This document shows, one piece after another, positions 1-6,861 of a stretch of 64,000 nucleotides of DNA. The notes below the pieces were generated by a model that searched no databases, had not been told where the DNA came from, and was given only the letters and a program-made list of their open reading frames with translations. Each line of letters starts with the position of its first letter. Position 1 is the stretch's first letter. The stretch is from an uncultured bacterium (GTDB taxonomy: Bacteria > Desulfobacterota > BSN033 > UBA1163), in contig CALLAL010000020.1 of NCBI GenBank assembly GCA_938002255.1, positions 17,089 to 81,088 on the forward strand. Direction: 5' to 3'. Position numbers and translations under genes: made by a program.

Positions 1-815
1 TTCACTTGTTTGACCTTGGACAGGTCGAAGTCTTCTCGTTTGGTCCCATGTCCAAAGACCAACCAGAGTTCTTTCCCTTTTTGCTCTATCCAGAAATCAT
101 GGGCGTGAACGGCCGGAGGGAGTGAACATAAAAAAATGGTTAAAAGAAGGAGCCCCAATTTTTTCGACACGTTCCATCGTCCAGGTTGACTTTTGAGAAT
201 GAGGGTAAAGACAAGGAAGGTGACCGAGGCTTCCATTAACCCTAAAATCGTTAAATGAGGTATCATCACCGCTGGAATGGCTATTTTTAGAGGAAAAGGA
301 AAGTAGGAAGCAGCGGTATGAAAGATGGATTGCAGGCCCAGTTCAAAAGCCGTGAACATGCCGCTCAAGTTGAGAGAGAGGTATGAAGCAATCCCGGCGG
401 CCACTGCCCGAGGAATACCTCTCGGAAGAGTCAACAATCGATAAAACCCCCATCCACTTACAGAACCCACAAAGGCGATGTTAAAACAGTTGGCTCCAAG
501 GGCGGTGACCCCTCCTTCTCCGAAGACCAAAGCCTGGATGGCCAGAGCGACGGAAATTGCAAGGATTGCAGGCCAGGGGCCAAGAAGAATGGCTACCAGG
601 GCAGAACCATTAAGATGACCAGTCGTCCCACCAGGCAGGGGAATAGCAAAAATCATCGCCCCAAGGCTAAAAACAGAGGCCATGGCTAGAAATGGGATTT
701 GGGCGGTTTCGAGGCTCTTTTTTACTTTTCTGGAGGCATAAACCCAAATGGGCAGCATTGCAGTCCATAGTCCCCCGTAGGTAACAGGTCCCAAATATCC
801 ATCCGGGATATGCAT
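1..815 (-). CDS. CbiM/NikM-like nickel/cobalt ECF permease fused to a NikK-like (DUF4198) domain, 3' end outside window
   Basis: Substrate-binding membrane component of an energy-coupling-factor nickel or cobalt importer. The protein opens with MHIPDGYLGP, the family's metal-binding N-terminus, in which His2 is a known ligand, and continues through a run of hydrophobic segments with the PLPGGTTGHLNG loop. After about 215 residues a further signal-like hydrophobic stretch ends in AHDFWIE, followed by LVFGHG. This resembles the start of the periplasmic DUF4198/NikK partner, so the two appear fused. The start is ATG at 813-815, with AGGAGG about 8 bases upstream. The frame stays open to base 1, so the C-terminus lies outside the window. 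Last gene of the cluster with DUF3842 and CooT. CooT being a nickel protein makes nickel more likely than cobalt, but that is inference. Confidence 0.85.
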   Translation of the reverse strand, partial: MHIPDGYLGPVTYGGLWTAMLPIWVYASRKVKKSLETAQIPFLAMASVFSLGAMIFAIPLPGGTTGHLNGSALVAILLGPWPAILAISVALAIQALVFGEGGVTALGANCFNIAFVGSVSGWGFYRLLTLPRGIPRAVAAGIASYLSLNLSGMFTAFELGLQSIFHTAASYFPFPLKIAIPAVMIPHLTILGLMEASVTFLVFTLILKSQPGRWNVSKKLGLLLLTIFLCSLPPAVHAHDFWIEQKGKELWLVFGHGTKREDFDLSKVKQV

Positions 816-868
816 AATCGACTATCCTCCTTCGAATCCCCATAGAGAGAAGGATTCTCGAAAAAATA

Positions 869-922
869 AAAAGGCCACGACATGACTTCCAAATTCCTTT
901 GGAGTTAGACCTTCGTGGCCTT
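869..922 (-). promoter_or_regulatory. Terminator-shaped leader element, copy 1, upstream of the CbiM/NikM gene
   Basis: Read on the minus strand, an outer 8-10 bp stem (arms 913-922 and 871-880) encloses a second perfect 6 bp hairpin (898-903 with 888-893, GGAA loop), and a T-rich tract follows (872-861). The 5' arm and adjoining bases, CCACGAAGGT (918-909), are identical in copy 2 at 1634-1680, while the inner hairpin sequence differs but still pairs. It lies about 56 bases before the permease start. It could be the terminator of cooT, an attenuator of the permease, or both. No known riboswitch class was recognised. Confidence 0.6.
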
Positions 923-987
923 TTATTTAAATCACAGATTTGGTTAGGAAACAGGTCCAGACCGTTCCCTTTCAGTTCATTTAGAAT

Positions 988-1176
988 TTAGATTTCTTCC
1001 AGCACAATACGATGGTCAAGGAGATTCATCTCTTTGACACGGGCTTTGATTCGCTTCTGCTCTCCGAAAATATTCTGAAGGTAAAGTTCCTCCTTTTCTG
1101 GACGAAGGATAGAGAGATCCTCCAAGATCAACTCTTCTTTCCCTTCTTTTAATAAATAGGCGTTGGCTTCACACAT
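988..1176 (-). CDS. cooT: CooT family small nickel-binding protein
   Basis: A 62-residue protein with the family's typical form: MCEANAYL at the N-terminus, with Cys2 the known nickel ligand in CooT, then DLSILRPEKEELYL and the LFGEQK-like segment seen here as IFGEQK, ending DHRIVLEEI. CooT proteins are nickel chaperones linked to carbon monoxide dehydrogenase maturation; no CODH gene lies in this window. The start has a strong GAGGAGG site. It follows the DUF3842 gene by 17 bases and is probably cotranscribed with it. Confidence 0.88.
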   Translation of the reverse strand: MCEANAYLLKEGKEELILEDLSILRPEKEELYLQNIFGEQKRIKARVKEMNLLDHRIVLEEI

Positions 1177-1193
1177 AACTCCTCCTCATTCAA

Positions 1194-1616
1194 CTAAAGG
1201 GTCTCTTGAATCCGCTTGATCAATTGATCCACCAGATGGGGGAGAGGTTCTTTGGAGGCTCCAACGATTTCAACGTCTTGGGATTTTAACGGAAGTAGGT
1301 ATTTGATGGCAGAAGAGGTAGCCACTGCCTCTGCCATCTTTGGGGTCAATTCTCCCATCATGGAATTTGCAAGGGCGACGGCTAAAGCCCCCACAATGAA
1401 ATCGACTCTCTGTACAGTTTGAACAATTGCATTTTCTCCAGAGGCTCCCTTATTCGCCCCTGACTTTAACATAGCACCCGTTGCCATTGCATTTGTACCC
1501 AATCCGATGATTTCCACCTCTTCCCCGAAGGCCTCCCGGAGACGTTTGATAATGAGCCCTCCGATGCCTCCTCCCTGGCCGTCAATCACTGCTATCGATT
1601 TTCGCTTTTCCATCAT
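1194..1616 (-). CDS. DUF3842 family protein
   Basis: A 140-residue protein starting KSIAVIDGQGGGIGGLIIKRL, a nucleotide-binding-like glycine-rich strand-loop-helix, followed by IIGLGTNAMATGAMLKSGA, features of the uncharacterised DUF3842 family. Two adjacent ATGs (1614-1616 and 1611-1613) are possible starts. Neither has a clear ribosome site nearby; the nearest, AAGGAGA, lies inside the leader hairpin about 30 bases upstream, so translation may depend on that hairpin opening. First gene of the DUF3842-cooT-permease cluster, which suggests a role in metal handling, but its biochemical activity is unknown. Confidence 0.85.
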   Translation of the reverse strand: MMEKRKSIAVIDGQGGGIGGLIIKRLREAFGEEVEIIGLGTNAMATGAMLKSGANKGASGENAIVQTVQRVDFIVGALAVALANSMMGELTPKMAEAVATSSAIKYLLPLKSQDVEIVGASKEPLPHLVDQLIKRIQETL

Positions 1617-1633
1617 TTAATCGATAATAAAAA

Positions 1634-1680
1634 AAGCCACGTTTGTCTCCTTTCGTAAGGAAGAACACCTTCGTGGCTTA
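1634..1680 (-). promoter_or_regulatory. Terminator-shaped leader element, copy 2, at the 5' end of the DUF3842-cooT transcript
   Basis: On the minus strand an outer 8 bp stem (1672-1679 with 1634-1641) encloses a 5 bp inner hairpin (1657-1661 with 1648-1652) and is followed directly by seven T residues. The 5' arm sequence CCACGAAGGT (1676-1667) is shared exactly with copy 1 at 869-922. The promoter at 1686-1714 would start transcription at about 1679, so the mRNA would begin with this structure, about 18 bases before the start codon. This is the geometry of a very short attenuator or riboswitch. Confidence 0.6.
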
Positions 1681-1685
1681 AACAT

Positions 1686-1714
1686 TTTATAAAAGAAACC
1701 ACCCTATTTGTCAA
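1686..1714 (-). promoter_or_regulatory. Sigma-70 promoter for DUF3842-cooT
   Basis: Minus-strand TTGACA (1714-1709), a 17-base spacer and TATAAA (1691-1686). The expected start point, about 7 bases downstream, falls on the first base of leader element copy 2. Confidence 0.75.
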
Positions 1715-1772
1715 CCCCATTTCGTGAAATCTTTCATTCCATTGAGGGATGGGCTCGAACGCAGATCCCTTA

Positions 1773-2918
1773 TCATTTAAAGAATTGAAGGATCGCTTGG
1801 GTGAGGTTGCGAGCCATCTTTTCCTGGAACTCGGTTTGCTTTAGGAGTCGTTCATCTTCTCTATTGGTGATATAAGCCATTTCAATGAGAACCGATGGAA
1901 TGTCCGGGGCTCTTAATACGATGAAATTGGCTTGCCGGTAAGAAGAAAATTTGAGGGAGTGGACTTCCCTTAACGTCTCGAGGACCAGTTCGGCAAAACG
2001 GAAACTTTCCTTCATGGAATTATTCTGCATCAGATCGAGCAAAATCTGGTTTAGATTGGGATCTCTGCTTAAGGCTGCAGGTCTTAAGAAAGCTCCTCCG
2101 AGGATGTTGGACATATTCTCTTTATCTGCAAGGAGTTTTGCCGCTTGGTCTGAGGCACCGGAAAGAGAAAGGCAGTAGACCGAGGCTCCCCGAGCTTGAG
2201 GGTTAAAACTACCATCGGCGTGCAGGCTTATAAAGAGATCTGCCCCATACTCCCTGGCTATTCTAACTCTTTGTTCAAGCGGAATAAAATAGTCCCCTTT
2301 TCGCGTCAAGAAGGCCTTTACCTCTTGCTGTTGATTGAGGAGAGAAATCATCTTCTGCCCTACCCGGAGAACCACATCTTTCTCCATCGTCTTTCCAGGA
2401 CCCACGGCTCCAGGGTCTTCTCCTCCATGCCCTGGGTCAATGACGACGATCTTCGTACCTCTGGCCCTTGTCTCCTTCTGCCTTTGTCTCTCCTCTTGCT
2501 CCCTTCTTTCTTCTCCCAGGTCAATTAAATCGATGACCAGGCGATGGGTCTTGCCGAGGTCGGGCTTCAGCGTAAAAATATTTGCCTGAAGGGGGACCTT
2601 CTGATGGAGGACCAGACGAGCCTTATTCTTTCCTAAATCGATCAGGCTGATTCTTTGCAGGTATTTATCCCTAACCTCTAAATCCTTCTTTTTAGGGAAG
2701 GAGGTAATTCCTGTGAGGTCAATGATACATTGAGGAGGCGTCTCCTGAGAGGAACTCTCATATTGAATCGATTCGGTAAGATCCAGAACCACTCGGGTAT
2801 GGTCAGGGGCAGACCAGAACCGAATGTCGGTAATGCCTGCCCCGAAGACATTATAGGGCATGAAAAAAAATAGGATTAAGATGAAGAAGGGTAATTGGCT
2901 TAGTTTTAATAATTTCAT
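1773..2918 (-). CDS. amiC: N-acetylmuramoyl-L-alanine amidase with AMIN domain (AmiC type)
   Basis: Periplasmic zinc amidase that cleaves the peptide from N-acetylmuramic acid during cell separation. A hydrophobic signal peptide covers residues 1-26, an AMIN domain for envelope targeting roughly 28-130, and the Amidase_3 domain about 155-380. The catalytic domain shows IVVIDPGHGGEDPGA with the first zinc His, SLHADGS with a second zinc His, and PSVLIEMAYITN with the catalytic Glu. At 381 residues it matches single-AMIN AmiC proteins. It lies downstream of the thiolase gene on the same strand and may share its transcript, although the functions are unrelated. Confidence 0.92.
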   Translation of the reverse strand: MKLLKLSQLPFFILILFFFMPYNVFGAGITDIRFWSAPDHTRVVLDLTESIQYESSSQETPPQCIIDLTGITSFPKKKDLEVRDKYLQRISLIDLGKNKARLVLHQKVPLQANIFTLKPDLGKTHRLVIDLIDLGEERREQEERQRQKETRARGTKIVVIDPGHGGEDPGAVGPGKTMEKDVVLRVGQKMISLLNQQQEVKAFLTRKGDYFIPLEQRVRIAREYGADLFISLHADGSFNPQARGASVYCLSLSGASDQAAKLLADKENMSNILGGAFLRPAALSRDPNLNQILLDLMQNNSMKESFRFAELVLETLREVHSLKFSSYRQANFIVLRAPDIPSVLIEMAYITNREDERLLKQTEFQEKMARNLTQAILQFFK

Positions 2919-2953
2919 GAAACACAGGACCCCTCTTACCGGGGATCTTTGGT

Positions 2954-4156
2954 TTAGCCAATTTTAAAGACCATCGCAGCGCCTGTATCTCCAGCCGCAC
3001 ATCCTGCCCACAGCCCATATCCCCCACCCAAAAGAACGATTTCTTCAATCAATTCGGCAATGATTCTCCCGGCCGTTGGTCCCTGGGGATGGCCATAGAT
3101 CATGGAATTTCCATAATTATTCATCCAGTTGACATCTATCCCCATCATTTTAGCCATATAGATGTCATTGACCACAAAAGGGCTGTGCGTTTTGACTGCC
3201 TTGAGATCTTTAACGGTGATTCCAGCATCTTTTAAAGCCATTTCAGAAGCTGGAACCGGGGCTTCAGCCATATATCCTTTCTTGGCTCTTGCAAACCCAT
3301 AGGAGACTATTTGGATTTCAATCATTGGATCCTCGCTGTACTCTTTTGCCTTCTCTCTGGTTGTCACAATGAACCCGCAATTACCATCTGCAGGATGGGT
3401 CTGAGATCCATAACTGTGTACTCCTCCAGGTTCTACAGGGGCAAGTCTGGCCAAGCCTTCAGCAGTGGTAGGTGTAACCCCTTCATCTTCTTCAACCATT
3501 TTTATCTCTTTTTTCCCGACTTTGACCTCAACAGGAAACATATACCGTTTCTGGAAAGCTCGGTCATTGGCGAGCGCATCCAGATACTGCTGATATCTGC
3601 GCAGGGTAACGGTATCACATTCCTCTTTGGTTGTTCCGATTTTCTTCGCCACATTTTCCGCTGTTTGAATCATTTTGAAGCCTGCCCAGGGATCAAAATT
3701 GAAATTGTCCATCATCCAATTTTCTGAAATCACCTCTCCTCCCGGGCCTAATGGGTTGGGCCAAACCGTATGAGGACCATTCGAACATCGGTCAGACATC
3801 AGAGCATACCCCGTTTGATAAGCGCCAAGTTCTATGCTCTGTGCAGCCAGGTAGATGGCTGTCGTTGAGGTCGTGCAAGCCTGGTTGATCATGAGGGCAG
3901 GAACTTCTTTTGCTCCCTCCACCACCATGGCAGCGGTCCATGTGTGGCTGTAAAACATACGATGCTGTGCCACAGTGATTCCATAGTAGAGATAATCAAT
4001 AAGGGTGGGGTCCAACTTTTTCTTTTTAAACCATCGATTGGCTGTTGCTGCCCCTAACGTAATCGCATTTTCATTGGCTAGGCTTCCCTGCCAACGACAA
4101 AAAGGAGAAGAGTAGTAACCCCTAAATGGAATGTAGGCCTTGTTTAATCTGGTCAT
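2954..4156 (-). CDS. Thiolase family protein (acetyl-CoA acyltransferase-like)
   Basis: Carbon-carbon thiolytic cleavage or condensation of acyl-CoA. The nucleophile is Cys94 in NQACTTSTTA. The C-terminal active-site segments are GHPQGPTAGR (His) and GLWAGCAAGDTG (second Cys). The usual NEAFA motif is replaced by THSPFVVND, as in a divergent clade known from anaerobic deltaproteobacteria. An upstream in-frame ATG would overlap the dehydrogenase gene; the start at 4154-4156 is preferred because AAGGAGGAAAG sits just ahead of it, giving 400 residues. With the dehydrogenase upstream it forms two adjacent steps of beta-oxidation or of acetoacetyl-CoA interconversion. Exact chain-length specificity is not readable. 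Confidence 0.85.
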   Translation of the reverse strand: MTRLNKAYIPFRGYYSSPFCRWQGSLANENAITLGAATANRWFKKKKLDPTLIDYLYYGITVAQHRMFYSHTWTAAMVVEGAKEVPALMINQACTTSTTAIYLAAQSIELGAYQTGYALMSDRCSNGPHTVWPNPLGPGGEVISENWMMDNFNFDPWAGFKMIQTAENVAKKIGTTKEECDTVTLRRYQQYLDALANDRAFQKRYMFPVEVKVGKKEIKMVEEDEGVTPTTAEGLARLAPVEPGGVHSYGSQTHPADGNCGFIVTTREKAKEYSEDPMIEIQIVSYGFARAKKGYMAEAPVPASEMALKDAGITVKDLKAVKTHSPFVVNDIYMAKMMGIDVNWMNNYGNSMIYGHPQGPTAGRIIAELIEEIVLLGGGYGLWAGCAAGDTGAAMVFKIG

Positions 4157-4208
4157 GATCTTTCCTCCTTCTAGCTTTTGTAAAGTATGGGTGATCGCAA
4201 GGGTTGAA

Positions 4209-5063
4209 TTAATATGAGTACCAACCCCCCTTCGTTTTCCTTCCCAATTTCCCAGCACGAATCATGGACCGTAACAGGGGAGGCGTGGACCATTTACTCT
4301 CTTTGGGCAATTCCTTGTAAAGGTATTCATTCACATGATGAGCAATATCAATACCCGTGAGATCCATCAATTCGAATGGCCCCATGGGATAGTTGAGTCC
4401 AAGTTTGACTGCCTTATCAATGTCTTCAATCGAGGCAACCCCTTCTTCTAACATACGAATGGCTTCCACGAGATGGGGAATCATGAGACGGTTGACAATA
4501 AACCCTGGGGTATCCTTTTTCACTTCTACAGGTTCTTTTCCCATCTTTCGGGACATTTCCATGACAAGTCGGACGGTTTCATCATTCGTGTGATACCCTC
4601 TGATCACCTCGACCAGTTTCATCAGGGGGGCGGGATTGAAGAAATGCATTCCAGCCACCTTTTCCGGCCTTTTGGTTGCCATGGCGATTTCTGTCACGGA
4701 CATGGATGAGGTGTTGGTCGTTAAAATCACCTGAGGTTTGGTGAGTTCATCAAGAGTTTTAAATACGGTTTTTTTCAATTCAAGATCCTCGAAAACGGCC
4801 TCAATGACAAAATCAACATCTTTTAAGTCCTCCATTTGGGTGGTCCCCTGGATCTTTTGGAGGATTCCTTTTTTCTGATCTTCTGTCATCTTTCCTTTTT
4901 CAACACTTTTGGTTAGAAACTTTTCTATTGCCTTCAGACCATTCTCGACAAACCGATCTTCAATATCCCGCATGATGACCTGATATCCTGCCTGGGCTGC
5001 TACTTGGGCAATGCCATTTCCCATCGAACCTGCTCCTAACACTCCGATCTTCTTAATGTCCAT
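4209..5063 (-). CDS. 3-hydroxyacyl-CoA (3-hydroxybutyryl-CoA) dehydrogenase
   Basis: NAD(P)-dependent oxidation of (S)-3-hydroxyacyl-CoA to 3-ketoacyl-CoA, or the reverse. Residues 1-30 hold the Rossmann motif IGVLGAGSMGNGIA. FFNPAPLMKLVEVI contains the conserved HFFNP, and DTPGFIVNRLMIP and NYPMGPFELMDLTGID are the C-terminal domain signatures. At 284 residues it is a normal single-function enzyme. The ATG at 5061-5063 has AGGAGG upstream; the longer frame from 5129 would start inside the likely promoter leader. It is first in a dehydrogenase-thiolase pair. Confidence 0.92.
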   Translation of the reverse strand: MDIKKIGVLGAGSMGNGIAQVAAQAGYQVIMRDIEDRFVENGLKAIEKFLTKSVEKGKMTEDQKKGILQKIQGTTQMEDLKDVDFVIEAVFEDLELKKTVFKTLDELTKPQVILTTNTSSMSVTEIAMATKRPEKVAGMHFFNPAPLMKLVEVIRGYHTNDETVRLVMEMSRKMGKEPVEVKKDTPGFIVNRLMIPHLVEAIRMLEEGVASIEDIDKAVKLGLNYPMGPFELMDLTGIDIAHHVNEYLYKELPKESKWSTPPLLRSMIRAGKLGRKTKGGWYSY

Positions 5064-5131
5064 AGCTTCCTCCTGTAAAGGGTAATATAATTTTTGTAAA
5101 AAGGATCCTCTCGATGTTCTTTTTTTCACAT

Positions 5132-5160
5132 AAATTATTATAATCTCCCTTCAATGTCAA
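5132..5160 (-). promoter_or_regulatory. Probable sigma-70 promoter for the dehydrogenase-thiolase genes
   Basis: Minus-strand TTGACA (5160-5155), a 17-base spacer and TAATTT, with an overlapping TATAAT that is too close for ideal spacing. The rest of the divergent gap (5130-5462) is AT-rich, carries the opposing promoter at 5338-5367, and shows no gene. Confidence 0.5.
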
Positions 5161-5337
5161 ATTTTTTTTATGAACATCGTTCCATCAGTCACCAGATAAC
5201 CACATTTTAAAAGTTTAAAAGTGATTCCACGTCCATTCTGCTGCCTAAAAAAAGCTTTCTTGGGGAGGAGATCCACCTCTTTAATGTCATCGGTTCACGC
5301 TGTCTAAAAACCAGAATTCTTTTAGATAAAAGAGGTC

Positions 5338-5367
5338 TTGACAAGGGGGGGGAAATTAAGGTTAAAT
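5338..5367 (+). promoter_or_regulatory. Probable sigma-70 promoter for the biotinyl carrier gene
   Basis: TTGACA (5338-5343), an 18-base spacer with an eight-G run, and TTAAAT (5362-5367), about 95 bases ahead of the start codon. Confidence 0.5.
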
Positions 5368-5462
5368 TCATTCATTTATGACTTCTCATAATGGGGTTCC
5401 ATTAGATTCGTGGATTCCGATGGGCCCTCAAAAAAAAGATTCAGATTGAAAAGGAGGGATTT

Positions 5463-5678
5463 ATGGCAACTTCTGTGACAGTACCCATGGTGGGGAAAAT
5501 CGTGTCGGTTTCGGTGAAGGCAGGGGATTCGGTTAAAGAAGATGACCAGGTGGCTGTGCTTGAGGCGATGAAGATGGAAATGCCTATCGTGGCACCGGTC
5601 AGTGGTGTCGTTAAAGAGGTGTGTGTTTCAGCAGGTCAAGAAGTAGAGGCAGAAGCAGTGATTGCCATTATTGAATAA
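5463..5678 (+). CDS. Stand-alone biotin carboxyl carrier domain protein
   Basis: A 71-residue protein consisting of a single biotinyl/lipoyl domain. The biotinylation motif is EAMKMEM with Lys37, preceded by GDSVKEDDQVAVLE and followed by APVSGVVKEV. AMKM indicates biotin rather than lipoate. It would carry carboxyl groups for a decarboxylase or carboxylase (for example a glutaconyl- or methylmalonyl-CoA type complex), but no such catalytic subunit is adjacent. Its own promoter and a strong AAGGAGG site are present. It is divergent from the acyl-CoA genes, which fits acyl-CoA metabolism only by association. Confidence 0.88.
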   Translation: MATSVTVPMVGKIVSVSVKAGDSVKEDDQVAVLEAMKMEMPIVAPVSGVVKEVCVSAGQEVEAEAVIAIIE

Positions 5679-5901
5679 AAAAGGATGACGAGAGGGGGAG
5701 GGTGAACCGGTTGATATCACTCCTCCCAAACTCTCACCATCTTTCATTCCGGTACGCCATCCTTTCCCAGAAACCGTTCCATGGATAAGAGATGCCTTCC
5801 TTGTATACCATCCAAGGAACCCATCATGATCGAAAGCTTGCTGGATAAATTTGGTCTCTATTTATTTGGATCAAAATACGACCGGATGAATGAGGCAAAC
5901 C

Positions 5902-6774
5902 ATGAAACGCATCGGGATCATCGCCAAACAGAATAAGCCAGAGGCAGTGACCATTAGTCGACAACTGATTGAATGGCTAAAACCCAAAGGGGTTGAAGTA
6001 TATCTTGAGGAGGGATTGGGGAAAGCCGTCAACCTCCATAAAACCTTTCCTGTCCAGAACACTGTGAAACGAGAGGAAATTCCAGCCCAGGTTGAATTAA
6101 TAATTGTTTTAGGGGGGGATGGGACGCTTCTGAGTGTGGCCAGGCTCGTAGGTCATCATCAGGTGCCGATTTTAGGCGTCAATCTGGGGGGACTCGGTTT
6201 TTTAACAGAGATCACCCTTGACGAACTCTATCAGGTGCTCGAACGTATCCTTCAAGGAGATTTTACAGCCGATGAGAGAGTAGTATTGAACACGGCGGTA
6301 ATTCGACGAGGAGAGAGATTAACAGAGTTTATGGTGCTCAACGATGCGGTCATCAATAAAGGAGCCTTAGCCAGGATTATCGATCTTGAAACAACGATCA
6401 ACGGTGAATACCTGACGACCTTCAAATCTGATGGCCTCATCATTTCAACCCCAACAGGTTCTACGGCTTATAACCTCTCCGCCGGTGGGCCCATCGTCTA
6501 TCCATCGCTCCATTGTATCATCATCACCCCGATTTGTCCTCACACACTGACCAATCGTCCGATCATGATTCCCGATGATGTGGTTGTTCGGGCTGTCTTA
6601 AAATCGAAACAGCAGGAAGTGGTTCTCACTTTAGATGGTCAACAAGGATTCATCTTGGAATTTGAGGATGTGGTGGAGGTAAAGAAGGCCCAGGGGAAGA
6701 TCCTTTTGATCAAATCTCCCTATCGACACTATTTCGAACTTTTGCGGGAAAAATTGAAATGGGGGGAACGATAA
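5902..6774 (+). CDS. nadK: NAD kinase
   Basis: ATP- or polyphosphate-dependent phosphorylation of NAD to NADP. Diagnostic motifs are LGGDGTLLSVAR (GGDG), NLGGLGFLTE, the NDAVIN segment and SDGLIISTPTGSTAYNLSAGGP. About 290 residues, a usual length. The start at ATG 5902 (MKRIGII) is chosen over the ATG four codons earlier because GAGG lies at a proper distance and the family begins here. Head of a run of unrelated housekeeping genes (recN, argA-like, alr, fabH). The 210-base gap before it, from 5679, shows no clear feature. Confidence 0.95.
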   Translation: MKRIGIIAKQNKPEAVTISRQLIEWLKPKGVEVYLEEGLGKAVNLHKTFPVQNTVKREEIPAQVELIIVLGGDGTLLSVARLVGHHQVPILGVNLGGLGFLTEITLDELYQVLERILQGDFTADERVVLNTAVIRRGERLTEFMVLNDAVINKGALARIIDLETTINGEYLTTFKSDGLIISTPTGSTAYNLSAGGPIVYPSLHCIIITPICPHTLTNRPIMIPDDVVVRAVLKSKQQEVVLTLDGQQGFILEFEDVVEVKKAQGKILLIKSPYRHYFELLREKLKWGER

Positions 6775-6793
6775 GGATCGTTCGAGGTTAAGG

Positions 6794-6844
6794 GTCCGGA
6801 GTTCGGAGACCCAATCATTTTAACTCCGAACGATGAGCTCCGGA
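6794..6844. repeat. Imperfect inverted repeat between nadK and recN
   Basis: GTCCGGAG (6794-6801) pairs with CTCCGGAC (6837-6844), and TTCGGAG (6802-6808) pairs with CTCCGAA (6824-6830). A 15-base loop and a 6-base one-sided bulge separate them. No T-tract follows, so it is not a standard terminator; it may be a dispersed intergenic palindrome or an mRNA processing or stability element. Confidence 0.6.
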
Positions 6845-6861
6845 CTCCTGATTCATCGGTT

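Noticed and set aside
1648..1661. ACGA-loop hairpin in leader copy 2, suggesting a guanidine-II (mini-ykkC) riboswitch
   Set aside because: That class needs two tandem hairpins with ACGR loops; here the hairpin is nested, and copy 1 has a GGAA loop.
2954..4258. Longer thiolase start at 4258 and longer dehydrogenase start at 5129
   Set aside because: The upstream extensions have no family similarity and overlap another gene or the promoter, while internal ATGs have strong ribosome sites.
5345..5352. Run of eight G residues, possible phase-variable tract
   Set aside because: It lies within a promoter spacer once only, with no evidence of length variation from a single sequence.
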